In this document: in pieces, positions 1-7,269 of the stretch
Position numbering within the stretch: the stretch's first letter is position 1
Layout: each line of letters begins with the position of its first letter
Assembly: GCF_000482245.1 (NCBI RefSeq)
Contig: NZ_AWNH01000006.1
Location: forward strand, 1 to 64,000
Direction of reading: 5' to 3'
From: Leptolyngbya sp. Heron Island J
GTDB lineage: Bacteria; Cyanobacteriota; Cyanobacteriia; Phormidesmidales; Phormidesmidaceae
DNA length: 64,000 nucleotides
Translations under genes and position numbers: made by a program
The notes under the pieces: model-generated
What the model saw: the letters and a program-made list of their open reading frames with translations, nothing else
Told to the model about the DNA's origin: nothing
The model's database searches: none

Positions 1-56
1 CGCACGCACGGTTCTTAGGGGAGGGGGAGTCAGCGATGGCTCCTCCTTACCCGACC
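1..56 (+). mobile_element. 3' end of a group II intron (partial, cut by the window edge)
   Basis: The first 14 bases (cgcacgcacggttc) match the distal strand of a group II intron domain V. The next part, agggggagtcagcgatggct followed by cctcctta, can fold as the bulged domain VI stem, and it ends in the ...TACCCGAC string common at the 3' end of bacterial group II introns. The reverse-transcriptase gene would lie to the left, outside the window. The exact 3' splice junction (about 50-56) was not determined. Group II introns are known to insert at integron attC sites, which fits the neighbouring intI. Confidence 0.55.
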
Positions 57-214
57 GGACTGCGTAGACCAGTCGGGGGTTAGCTGGCGGTTAGGTGTTG
101 GACGCACCTACCGCCAGTGCTAAATATTGAGCTTTGTAGTCATGCCCAGAAGGGCGTGAGAACTAAGGTACCGCTAAGACATTTCTCACGTCAAGCCAAA
201 AGTATTGCAGGTGC
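57..214. other. Non-coding strip with two hairpins between the intron end and intI
   Basis: Two inverted repeats are visible. One is a 13-bp stem with one bulged T (left arm 84-97, right arm 105-117, loop TTGGACG). Its left arm carries GTTAGGT at 90-96, which fits the GTTRRRY core of integron sites. The second is CGTGAGAA (155-162) with TTCTCACG (183-190). Neither is followed by a T-run, so neither is a clear terminator for intI. The first could be a remnant recombination site, but no matching left-hand inverse core was found. Confidence 0.4.
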
Positions 215-1180
215 TTAGGAATCCAGCGGACTTCGTACTCCACGTCCGCCGTAATTGAGTACATGGGTATAGATCATCGTAGTCTTCACATCTTTATGAC
301 CAAGCAACTCTTGAATCGTACGAATATCGTAGCCATTCTGTAACAAGTGAGTCGCAAAGCTATGGCGAAACGTATGACAACCGACTTTCTGATGGATACC
401 TGCTTGCCGTACGGCCTGTTTAACAGCTTTTTGCAAACCTGTTTCATGGAGATGAAAACGCTGCCACCGATCAGTTCGAGGATTTTGAGAAAGTCTTTCC
501 GAGGGAAACACATACTGCCATCTCCACTCCCGACAAGCATTGGGATACTTTTTAGCCATGGCAAATGGCAAATCAACAGCCCCCTGACCTCTCTCTAAAT
601 CGTGGTTATGTAAACGTTTAACGCTTTGCAGATGTTCTTGTAAGGGCACTACCAACAGGTCAGGCAGCATGGTCACCCGACTTTTCATTCCTTTAGCATG
701 CCACACAACAATTTGGTGTTGAGCAAAGTCGATGTCTTTTACCCTGAGCCGTAAACATTCAATCTGCCTAAAACCACATCCATATAAAAGCTGTACTACC
801 AAGCGATAAACACCTGAAAGTTGCTGAATAACAGCCCTCACTTCCTCTTTTGATAAAACTGTAGGGATGTACTGAGAGCGTTTAGCCCTAACCGCATCAA
901 TATTTAGGTCTAGGTCCAGTTGCAGAACGGTACGGTACAGAAATAACAAAGCACTTAGAGCTTGGTTCTGCGTGGAAGCAGCAACCTTTTCTGTAACGGC
1001 CAAATGCGTTAAAAAGGCTTCAATTTCTGGACCTCCCATCTCTCTGGGATGCTGCCAGTCATGAAATCGAATGTATCGCTTAATCCAGTTGATGTAACTT
1101 TTTTCGGTTCGATACGAGTAATGTTTTATACGAATAGCATCACGGACGGCTTCCAGCAAGGTCCTCGGCTTAGATTGCAT
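215..1180 (-). CDS. intI: Integron integrase IntI
   Basis: Tyrosine recombinase of about 321 residues that would catalyse attI x attC cassette recombination. The SAM-like N-terminal domain (about 1-90) is followed by a catalytic domain with the first Arg in [14 protein letters not shown], the HTFRHSF box, LGHKDV, and the nucleophile Tyr in TTMIYTHV. The decisive feature is the IntI-specific insert before the second patch ([12 protein letters not shown], then [14 protein letters not shown]), which XerC/D lack; the C-terminal [10 protein letters not shown] is also IntI-like. I start at the ATG at 1180 ([12 protein letters not shown]); an upstream in-frame start at 1231 would add 17 unlikely residues. 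The gene points away from the cassette side, as in ordinary integrons. It is full length with no catalytic residue missing. Confidence 0.93.
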   Translation of the reverse strand: MQSKPRTLLEAVRDAIRIKHYSYRTEKSYINWIKRYIRFHDWQHPREMGGPEIEAFLTHLAVTEKVAASTQNQALSALLFLYRTVLQLDLDLNIDAVRAKRSQYIPTVLSKEEVRAVIQQLSGVYRLVVQLLYGCGFRQIECLRLRVKDIDFAQHQIVVWHAKGMKSRVTMLPDLLVVPLQEHLQSVKRLHNHDLERGQGAVDLPFAMAKKYPNACREWRWQYVFPSERLSQNPRTDRWQRFHLHETGLQKAVKQAVRQAGIHQKVGCHTFRHSFATHLLQNGYDIRTIQELLGHKDVKTTMIYTHVLNYGGRGVRSPLDS

Positions 1181-1264
1181 ATGAATGACTACACAAAAAT
1201 CATGAACTCCTATGTAGCAATTATTACTCAATAGTTCGTATGAACTAGTAAAGATACCTTAAAG

Positions 1265-1387
1265 CTTTCTGGATAATTCCGACTCTGAGGGTATTATCCA
1301 GAAAGTTTCTGGGCGATACGCCTATAGGGTGATTATCCAGAAACTTTCTGGATAACTCCGACTGGGAGGTATTTATCCAGACAAAGT
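1265..1387. repeat. Three tandem ~40-bp palindromic units between intI and the cassette operon
   Basis: Unit 1 (1265-1305) runs from CTTTCTGGATAA to TTATCCAGAAAG. Unit 2 (1305-1343) runs from GTTTCTGG to CCAGAAAC. Unit 3 (1344-1387) again starts CTTTCTGGATAA and ends TTATCCAGACAAAG. Units 1 and 3 also share a middle of the form YTCCGACT. The units start at 1265, 1305 and 1344, a period of about 40 bp. The position, directly upstream of intI, is where attI and the intI promoter are expected, so integrase-binding or repressor-binding sites are possible. This role is inference. Confidence 0.75.
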
Positions 1388-1410
1388 CTGTATAACTCAT
1401 AGTTATACAG
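1388..1410. promoter_or_regulatory. Perfect 9-bp inverted repeat; candidate attI/cassette junction core
   Basis: CTGTATAAC and GTTATACAG flank TCATA. The right half contains GTTATAC, close to the GTTRRRY core and to the GTTATGC core of the attC site at 5596. If it is the attI-cassette junction, the cassette would run from about 1403 to 5596 and carry the whole minus-strand operon. It could equally be an operator or a small terminator for the operon. Confidence 0.4.
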
Positions 1411-1463
1411 CCGTCTAAGCTTTACCTATGGAGTTAAGATGAACTATAGCTGAGAGTTTGAGC

Positions 1464-2015
1464 TCATCCCATAATGCTTTCCCACCATTGCAGTAAAGAA
1501 TGTTTTCGGTGTGGCATGTAACGTCCCTTAATTCGTATCGCAGTGAGTGCGGATTTCAAAGTAGCTGAAGAAATCTTCCCGTTCTCTGACCAGTTCTTGA
1601 CTATTTCTAAAGTTGATAGAGTTTGCAGATTAGGTGCTTCTTTTTGAAAAAATGAGATTGCCTTCTTGTCATCAGTAGCTATTGCCCACTCTCGATGAAC
1701 TGCAATTGCACATGTTGCAGATTCACCATCGTCACCCAGCTCAAAAACATAGTTTACAAATGTTTCTTCCTCGATCTCAGAATCAAAGTCCGTTACTAGA
1801 AGTAACCCTTGTTCGATAGCCATCTCAAACTTAATGGCATCCTCATTACTCTCTTCTTTAAGGCGTTGAAGGGTCAGCAATTCTCTTTCTCTAACTACCT
1901 CAGTAACAACAACTTGAGCCGGAATGGACTTTAAAATTTCGATCAAATACCCTGAGGCACAGAAGTTCAAGACGCAACAGGCATCAAGAACTACATGGGA
2001 GTGTTCAATTCTCAT
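1464..2015 (-). CDS. PIN-domain protein (putative ribonuclease)
   Basis: 183 residues. A PIN-like fold is suggested by the N-terminal strand with an acidic residue (VVLDACCVLNF, Asp11), a middle acidic segment, the GDDGESATCAIA helix (about 93-104) and the AIATDDKKA motif, which together supply the acidic metal-binding residues of PIN nucleases. It is the last gene of the four-gene operon, 18 bp after the XRE/ImmA-like gene. No antitoxin-type partner of the usual VapB kind is beside it, so a plain VapC toxin is less likely than an effector or accessory nuclease. The fold is assigned with fair confidence; substrate and role are unknown. Confidence 0.7.
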   Translation of the reverse strand: MRIEHSHVVLDACCVLNFCASGYLIEILKSIPAQVVVTEVVRERELLTLQRLKEESNEDAIKFEMAIEQGLLLVTDFDSEIEEETFVNYVFELGDDGESATCAIAVHREWAIATDDKKAISFFQKEAPNLQTLSTLEIVKNWSENGKISSATLKSALTAIRIKGRYMPHRKHSLLQWWESIMG

Positions 2016-2033
2016 AATTTTCCTCCCAATACC

Positions 2034-3227
2034 TTATGCTCTACGCAAATCTAAATAAGCAGATTCTTCCACCATTCCACTTGAATGCTCACGCAATGCT
2101 TCTGCTATTCGTCTTGCTTCTAAGCGATCAACACCGAGTAAATCTGCAAAGCGTCCTTCAGTAATCAGGCCTTGATCTAAAGCCTCAATTGCAAGGTGCT
2201 GATAATGAACAGGGAGTGCATCAGAGCGCTGATCGATTTCCTCTAAGCCTAACTCTTGCTGTACTTTCTTAACTTTTAATCCTCGATCTCGTAGGCGATC
2301 CCAGGTACCTGATGGCAGAAGATCCATATCTTCCAACCGATAAACAAGAGCCTCTATAGATACTCCGTAATAATGAGCAAGAGTAAACAGGTTAGTTGGA
2401 GTAAATTTTCCATGAGTCCGATACATGTCGTTAAATCGACTCAGTAAGCCACTTGTGGGCATTAGAAAATACTTGGGGAAAGCTTCAGCTAATTTTTCAC
2501 TCTCTGGAATTCTTTTATATTGCCCCTCAAAATCGACGACTGGCTTTCGCCTGTGAGCCAGAAAATGCAAATAACCATGTGCCATAGACCAGCGCCGACG
2601 TTCTTCATAGTGACCTATATTTATTGCCATACAACCGCCAAGCTGGTCATCGTAGCTATAAATCTCTGAATATTTTGCTGGCATATTTAGGTAAAAAACC
2701 CGAATTCCTACACTTTGCTCTAAGATGTCTCGAAGCATTGGAATTGGGCTATCGCCAAGCCCTAGTCTTTGACGCTCTGACACTGCGATACTTTCCGCAG
2801 CGGCTTCTATTGGCATATTGGTCACATCATATTCCTGTGGATAATTGCGAGGAATTGGAGCATCCATTATCTTCTCAAGCTCCAAATATTTACGACACAG
2901 TTCCTCAAAACGCTGAATGATTGGATTGATTTTTGCCGCTTCCTGATCACTTTGTTTGTAAGCAGCTCGGAACTGAACTGAAAAAGGCTCAGTGACAGAA
3001 CTAGAACTCACAAAATCACTAACAGCTAGCCCATACGCACGAGCCAATTTAATTAATTCATTGGGCTTGAGACGCCGCTCTCCCTTTTCAATAGCAACAA
3101 TAGTGGTACGCGCAGCATTGATAACTTTAGCTGCATTAGCTTGAGTCATACCACTTTTTTTTCGTGCTTGCTGTAGGAGTTCACCTAGCTTTCGTAAATC
3201 GATACTGTCGAGAATATTGGTGGCCAT
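2034..3227 (-). CDS. XRE helix-turn-helix / ImmA-IrrE-like protein with altered zinc motif
   Basis: 397 residues. An XRE-type HTH covers about 14-70 (LLQQARKKSGMTQANAAKVI, then GERRLKPNELIKLARAYGL). A COG2856 (ImmA/IrrE, M78-type) region follows at about 140-290. The expected HExxH reads His217-Gly-Tyr-Leu-His221, so both His ligands are kept but the catalytic Glu is Gly; the downstream Glu248 in LAEAFPKYFLMP is kept. In the family these proteins act as regulators that can cleave a repressor or act as metal-dependent switches. Here cleavage is doubtful, and a binding or sensory role is inferred. It lies 21 bp downstream of the QueC-like gene in the same operon and is the likely autoregulator. 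Confidence 0.85.
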   Translation of the reverse strand: MATNILDSIDLRKLGELLQQARKKSGMTQANAAKVINAARTTIVAIEKGERRLKPNELIKLARAYGLAVSDFVSSSSVTEPFSVQFRAAYKQSDQEAAKINPIIQRFEELCRKYLELEKIMDAPIPRNYPQEYDVTNMPIEAAAESIAVSERQRLGLGDSPIPMLRDILEQSVGIRVFYLNMPAKYSEIYSYDDQLGGCMAINIGHYEERRRWSMAHGYLHFLAHRRKPVVDFEGQYKRIPESEKLAEAFPKYFLMPTSGLLSRFNDMYRTHGKFTPTNLFTLAHYYGVSIEALVYRLEDMDLLPSGTWDRLRDRGLKVKKVQQELGLEEIDQRSDALPVHYQHLAIEALDQGLITEGRFADLLGVDRLEARRIAEALREHSSGMVEESAYLDLRRA

Positions 3228-3248
3228 AGCATTTTCCTCTCACCCTGA

Positions 3249-4676
3249 CTAAACAACGACTTGAGAATCCTGAGAGATATATCGATTGTCAGTTTGATTC
3301 AAGAAATCTTTTAAGATATGGGGCTCCACTATGTCCCATTCAGCAACATAAGTACGGTAGAGCCGAATTAAAGTTCGCTTCATTTCAGAAGATTCCAAGC
3401 CTTCTAACTTATTAGTTCTATCTACGATATCGTCAAGTTCAGGCAATCTTCGGGTTAGGGACCCCCATTGTGAACTAGAACCATTCGAAAAATTCAACAG
3501 TTCTTTGAAAGTGGAAACCTGTGCCAACATATGTTGAAGATATAATCTAGTATCACCTGCTGGAGTAATTCCGTGAGGTACTATATAACGAGTTTTATCC
3601 ATCATCTGTGAGGCAGTAAGTGCTTGTTTTCTTAAGATACAAGATGAACAATATCCACATTGAATTGGTTGTCTACGGTGTGGACTATCGCATGAAATAG
3701 TCAGAGGAGGCAAGTCATGCCTTTCATCCTCAGCCAATTGCTTACACATTTCGGCTTTAGTCCAAAAGAGAAAAGGATTTTGAATTCTAAATTCCTCTCC
3801 TATAAGGTCGGATACAAGGTCGCCGACCTTAAGAAGAGTCAAAGGATGAACTGACCTAGTATGATCAAGTCCAACAGCAGATTTTCGATATGGAAGATTA
3901 ATTGCACCAATACCATTTTCGTATAAGCTTAGAACCTGCTGTCCCATCAGATATGCACAAGCTGAACCAAGCAAAGTGAATACAATTCCTCGTGCACGAG
4001 AGATTTTATTTTTTGTATGTAGGTTGCTTTCAGAAAAACGGACTGGAACTCTACAAAGGTTTAGCCGATTAGGAAAAGAAGGTTGAAGTGCTTGAAATAC
4101 CTGCTCTTGGCGTGCATATACATTATCATTACTACCTGTTCCAAACAGCATGAAAGATACTTCACGGTTTTCCTTTAGACGAGTGTACAGCCCAGCTAAA
4201 GCATCAAGTCCGCCACTCCACAATGCTACTTCATCAACATGCGGGTCCGAAGATGAAAGCAGAAGTTGTTGCTCAATAGTACGTCCTGAATCATTCCTGT
4301 TAGAAAATTCGAATGTCCATCTACTGCCAGTAGCCCATTCAAGCAAACTAGAAAGCTTAGTTTGAAAAGAGGATTTGCTTAAAATTTCTGGATGGCGTAT
4401 TGGAAGAAGTACGTGAATCCGAGTTTGTTGCTGCCTTAGATTTTGGAATGTCAAACGATCAGCCGCACAAATAGCAACAGCCAGATCAATAAGATCAGCA
4501 ATTACAGAAGGAAATTCTCTTTGCACTCGGTAACTAAAAGGGCTATCGTGAATTGCAACTCTTACTTTACTTTCTCTATTCCTTGAGTGGTCGCAAAAAC
4601 GAATCCTCCCTCCGTCATCCATTATGGAGTCGAAAAGCAAGGTAAAGTCAGGATCGAGAATGTTTTGTTTTTTCAT
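3249..4676 (-). CDS. Long QueC-like PP-loop protein (7-cyano-7-deazaguanine synthase-like)
   Basis: 475 residues, about twice the usual QueC length. The PP-loop nucleotide-binding motif SGGLD is at 154-158, after an N-terminal extension of about 150 residues with no recognised domain. A four-cysteine zinc site follows: Cys329, then Cys340, Cys343 and Cys346 (QCGYCSSC), with QueC-like spacing. Canonical QueC makes preQ0 from 7-carboxy-7-deazaguanine with ATP and ammonia, but no queuosine genes are nearby. Divergent QueC-like proteins are known in anti-phage systems (QatC of Qat; Cap9 of type IV CBASS). The company of a PIN nuclease, an XRE/ImmA protein and an unknown small protein on an integron makes a defence role more likely than tRNA modification; this is inference. 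Confidence 0.85.
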   Translation of the reverse strand: MKKQNILDPDFTLLFDSIMDDGGRIRFCDHSRNRESKVRVAIHDSPFSYRVQREFPSVIADLIDLAVAICAADRLTFQNLRQQQTRIHVLLPIRHPEILSKSSFQTKLSSLLEWATGSRWTFEFSNRNDSGRTIEQQLLLSSSDPHVDEVALWSGGLDALAGLYTRLKENREVSFMLFGTGSNDNVYARQEQVFQALQPSFPNRLNLCRVPVRFSESNLHTKNKISRARGIVFTLLGSACAYLMGQQVLSLYENGIGAINLPYRKSAVGLDHTRSVHPLTLLKVGDLVSDLIGEEFRIQNPFLFWTKAEMCKQLAEDERHDLPPLTISCDSPHRRQPIQCGYCSSCILRKQALTASQMMDKTRYIVPHGITPAGDTRLYLQHMLAQVSTFKELLNFSNGSSSQWGSLTRRLPELDDIVDRTNKLEGLESSEMKRTLIRLYRTYVAEWDIVEPHILKDFLNQTDNRYISQDSQVVV

Positions 4677-4681
4677 CTGGC

Positions 4682-5314
4682 TTAACCTGCTAAAAGATCT
4701 TCATCTAAATCTATTGCTTTTCGAGAAGACCGTCGGGGTAGTGATAGTTTGGCTACACTTTGGTTTTTAATAGCATTCTGAGCAAATTTATAAATCCCAG
4801 AATCTATACTTGGCTGCATCGCTTCAATTCGTTTTTCAAGGATTTCCTGTGTGGCTCCTGCGTGGTGTTCCGCAGTTAACGGAATCCGTTCCTTAAATTC
4901 CGATTCATAAACTTCATTCATGTATCGCTCTACAATAGCTTCTGAAGTATTTGTGACATCTACTTCTCGTCCATTTCGGAGGTCGTTAAGAAAACTTTTA
5001 CCTGCCCGTAAGGTGAGTTCTTTCAGATCAGGCCGTCCATCTGCACATTGGATTAAATTGTCGAATTCCATACTAAGCCTAGCGAAGTCACCTTCACCAG
5101 GCTCATCGATAGCACCCATGACTTGTGAAATGCTGGCTGCCATTTCTTGAGCCAGCGAAATTGGCAGATCGCCTTTAGTTTTAATATCTTGCTTAAGCTT
5201 ATCCAGCACAACACGCGCACAGTCATCACTGGTTGCGGCTCCTTCACAAAGCCACTTATATGGTTTTTGGAAAAGGCGTCTAAGCCTGCTGTGGACAATG
5301 TCTCCATCTGGCAT
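4682..5314 (-). CDS. Unknown 210-aa protein, first gene of the QueC-like operon
   Basis: Not recognised. It looks mostly helical, without signal peptide or membrane segments. It has a Ser/Arg/Lys-rich stretch near residues 190-200 (LSLPRRSSRKAIDL) and an acidic C-terminus ending DEDLLAG. The start at 5314 is supported by GGAGGT eight bases upstream. The stop lies 5 bp before the QueC-like start, so the two are almost certainly co-translated. By position it could be the substrate or partner of the QueC-like enzyme, as small unknown proteins are in Qat-type systems; this is inference only. Confidence 0.75.
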   Translation of the reverse strand: MPDGDIVHSRLRRLFQKPYKWLCEGAATSDDCARVVLDKLKQDIKTKGDLPISLAQEMAASISQVMGAIDEPGEGDFARLSMEFDNLIQCADGRPDLKELTLRAGKSFLNDLRNGREVDVTNTSEAIVERYMNEVYESEFKERIPLTAEHHAGATQEILEKRIEAMQPSIDSGIYKFAQNAIKNQSVAKLSLPRRSSRKAIDLDEDLLAG

Positions 5315-5353
5315 GGTAACTGACCTCCGTCCATGGAGTTCGTTGATACTCCA

Positions 5354-5382
5354 AAGGTAGCCTTCGACTCTGACATTGTCAA
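5354..5382 (-). promoter_or_regulatory. Candidate promoter of the QueC-like operon with overlapping palindrome
   Basis: On the minus strand a perfect TTGACA (5382-5377) is followed 17 bases later by TACCTT (5359-5354), a weak -10. The -35 is overlapped by the palindrome TGACATTGTCA (5371-5381), a plausible operator for the operon's own XRE protein. It lies 40-70 bp upstream of the 210-aa gene. Confidence 0.35.
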
Positions 5383-5434
5383 CTATTAAGGCTAATTTTT
5401 TGAAAAAATGTCAGACTTAGTTTTGTGTAGTGGA

Positions 5435-5463
5435 TCGTATCCCTTTATTTGCATAGGATACGA
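5435..5463. promoter_or_regulatory. 8-bp inverted repeat upstream of the operon
   Basis: TCGTATCC (5435-5442) and GGATACGA (5456-5463) form a perfect inverted repeat with a 13-base spacer. It lies between the operon promoter and the attC site. It could be an operator or a small hairpin; no protein is assigned. Confidence 0.4.
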
Positions 5464-5516
5464 CTCTTAGAGTGATTTCCTACAGACCGAAGTTCTAACT
5501 TAAACTTAGATAAGCT

Positions 5517-5602
5517 GCATAACACTGCGCAGGAGCGGACGGATTGAAAACTCTAGCCAGCTAATCAGGAAATACTGGCCGCCGCTCAGCTCCTCGTTAT
5601 GC
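5517..5602 (+). other. attC recombination site (59-base element) of an integron cassette
   Basis: The element is 86 bp. The outer boxes GCATAAC (5517-5523) and GTTATGC (5596-5602) are perfect inverse complements and close to the RYYYAAC/GTTRRRY consensus. Inside them, AGCGGACGG on the left and CCGCTCAGCTC on the right are the typical L''/L' segments of attC sites and pair over GAGCGG/CCGCTC. The centre can form a small stem (GCCAG with CTGGC). Together with intI 4.3 kb away this is a convincing cassette end. It marks the right boundary of the unit that carries the QueC-like operon. Confidence 0.78.
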
Positions 5603-5733
5603 GTTCCACCTTACAGAACCGGTACCCTCTACAAAACTCTATTACTAAGATTTTTCTGTATAAAGAATCAGCCCTACCCCACTAGGAGAAAACTAATGCA
5701 TTCTGTTCATTTGTTGATGAGTGGTAGTACTTC

Positions 5734-6195
5734 CTAATGCTGACCAAGGATGCTTTGAACCTCCTCTTCAGATTTATGACCAAACCAACTGACTAACATA
5801 TTGCAGTCTTGGTCAAAAACAACCCAACTAGGGGTTCCTGGCAGAAAATTGCGATGAAAGGTTTCACGATCAAATGCGATCGCAAACTCCAGAGGTACCT
5901 GATATCGCTCAATTTTCTCTTGCAGAAAATATTGTCGAGTGACCCCAACCATCTCACCAGATTGCAATAGCTGTTTAGTATTGGCTATTGTATTGAGTTC
6001 AAAATCTTCAAACGCAGTGGAGAGACCCAAAATATTGATGCGATTTTTATACTGTTCATACAATTTTGCTGCTAATGGCAAAGCATAAATAAAACATCCT
6101 GGACAGTTCACCTGAAAGATCAGCATGAGATTAATAGACTGAGGAGTGAAATCACCCTGAAGAATTTGTTCAGTGCTCAGATGAAATTTAGTCAT
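5734..6195 (-). CDS. Thioredoxin-fold redoxin (TlpA/AhpC-like) with CPGC motif
   Basis: 153 residues with the redox motif CPGC at about 34-37 (FQVNCPGCFIYALPLA) and the cis-proline loop at PGTPSWVVFDQD. The pattern is that of thiol-disulfide oxidoreductases of the TlpA/peroxiredoxin-like group. There is no signal peptide or membrane anchor, so it is probably cytoplasmic. It lies downstream of, and on the same strand as, a small CSVC glutaredoxin-like gene, separated by about 200 bp with a strong hairpin between them. It was probably assembled with that gene and the HxlR regulator as a redox-stress unit. Confidence 0.75.
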   Translation of the reverse strand: MTKFHLSTEQILQGDFTPQSINLMLIFQVNCPGCFIYALPLAAKLYEQYKNRINILGLSTAFEDFELNTIANTKQLLQSGEMVGVTRQYFLQEKIERYQVPLEFAIAFDRETFHRNFLPGTPSWVVFDQDCNMLVSWFGHKSEEEVQSILGQH

Positions 6196-6239
6196 GATGT
6201 AGAGTCTTAAGATTTGCCCATAAGATTGGGCTGTTATAG

Positions 6240-6267
6240 CAAACGTCCTGATGCATTAGGACGTTTG
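6240..6267 (-). terminator. Perfect 10-bp hairpin between the two redoxin genes
   Basis: CAAACGTCCT (6240-6249) pairs with AGGACGTTTG (6258-6267) around an 8-base loop. It lies downstream of the glutaredoxin-like gene on the minus strand. No U-run follows on that strand, so it may be an attenuator or processing site rather than a true terminator. Confidence 0.45.
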
Positions 6268-6394
6268 TGCGTCAGGTTAGCCGTTGCTAATAAAGGCTTT
6301 AAGGGATACCAATTGTACTGACTAGCCTGACAGATGCGATAGAGGTTTCTAGCAACATTTCCCATACGCTGAAATGTTGCTAGGGTTGTTTAAG

Positions 6395-6631
6395 TTATTT
6401 CAAATCAGATAAATTAGCACCAAAGTTGATGTGGAAAGGTTCACCGTCTATCACCAATGCGGGGACAGATTTGACACCCGCTGATTCAGCTTCAGCAATA
6501 CGAGATTGATCATTGCCAAGATGCACGCTCTCCACATTGTAGCGAGACGTATCTATTGCAGTTGCCAGATTATTTTCAGCCGCAACACAAACTGAACAAC
6601 CAGCATGGTAAAAAGTAGCTGTCTTACTCAT
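6395..6631 (-). CDS. Small glutaredoxin/thioredoxin-like protein (CSVC)
   Basis: 78 residues forming a minimal thioredoxin fold. The active-site motif CSVC (GCSVCVAAENN, about 12-15) and the cis-proline segment KSVPALVIDGEPFHINFG are visible. Members of this family reduce disulfides or bind metal in stress responses. It is divergent from the HxlR gene at 6799, and the shared intergenic region holds a perfect inverted repeat. HxlR regulators often sense thiol or aldehyde stress, so control of this gene by that regulator is a reasonable inference. Confidence 0.75.
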   Translation of the reverse strand: MSKTATFYHAGCSVCVAAENNLATAIDTSRYNVESVHLGNDQSRIAEAESAGVKSVPALVIDGEPFHINFGANLSDLK

Positions 6632-6663
6632 GATTCTTTCCTAAATATGAGATGTTGGATAAT

Positions 6664-6684
6664 GTACATCTATAGGCGATGTAC
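6664..6684. promoter_or_regulatory. Candidate HxlR operator in the divergent intergenic region
   Basis: GTACATC (6664-6670) and GATGTAC (6678-6684) form a perfect 7-bp inverted repeat with a 7-base spacer, between the redoxin and HxlR genes. Further right there are three rough direct repeats of a GGTA..CCTTTTAG type (about 6706-6757), which may add binding sites. Operator function is inferred from position. Confidence 0.45.
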
Positions 6685-6798
6685 GCATATGCTTAAATTA
6701 AACGTAGGTAAACCTTTTAGGAAAGAGGGTACTTTTTAGTGGGGTAGGCACCTTTTGGTTGAATTTAGTAAGCTGTCTAGAGAAAAATCAGGTGACAG

Positions 6799-7131
6799 AT
6801 GCACAGTAACTCTCGAAAACTTGAAAATGTTCTTGGTTGTAAGTGGTCCGTATCTGTCCTACTTGCTGTTAATAATGGTGTTATCCGGCCAGGAGCTTTG
6901 GAAAAGCATATCAACGGTATTTCCAAAAAAGTACTATCAGAGCGGCTACGAAAGCTAATGGCATATGGCCTTTTAGAAAAACATACGTTCCCTGAAGTGC
7001 CACCCCGTACGGAATATTCCACAACGCCATTAGGCCAAAAGCTGATTGATATTATCCAACAGATTCAATCTCTTAATACAGAGCTTGAGGCGGACAGTAT
7101 CCATAATATTGAAGAGAATAATTTGGTCTAA
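6799..7131 (+). CDS. HxlR-family winged-helix regulator
   Basis: 110 residues with the HxlR signature: LGCKWSVSVLLAV, then RPGALEKHINGISKKVLSER (recognition helix), then LRKLMAYGLLEK and the wing PPRTEYSTTPLGQKL. Cys14 sits at the place where redox-sensing members (QorR/HypR type) carry their reactive Cys; that function is inferred. It is divergent from a small redoxin gene. Its stop codon is overlapped by the small hairpin GGTCTAA-AG-TTAGACC (7125-7140). Family assignment is firm; the signal sensed is unknown. Confidence 0.88.
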   Translation: MHSNSRKLENVLGCKWSVSVLLAVNNGVIRPGALEKHINGISKKVLSERLRKLMAYGLLEKHTFPEVPPRTEYSTTPLGQKLIDIIQQIQSLNTELEADSIHNIEENNLV

Positions 7132-7269
7132 AGTTAGACCGTAAGTTAACTCACTATCTGACTAAGTTTATAGATCAGTTTGGACTGCTTCACCGGAGGA
7201 GTAGGCTTGTATACCCAGAATGCATGCGACGATTCAACCCGCAATCATAGAGGCTAGATAAATACCAAT

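Noticed and set aside
1464-2015. PIN gene as a standard VapC toxin
   Set aside because: No adjacent VapB-like antitoxin. The neighbouring 397-aa XRE/ImmA protein is not of that type, though an atypical pair cannot be excluded.
7125-7140. GTTAGAC core at the HxlR stop as an attC end
   Set aside because: It is the right arm of a 16-bp hairpin; no 57-140 bp attC structure around it.
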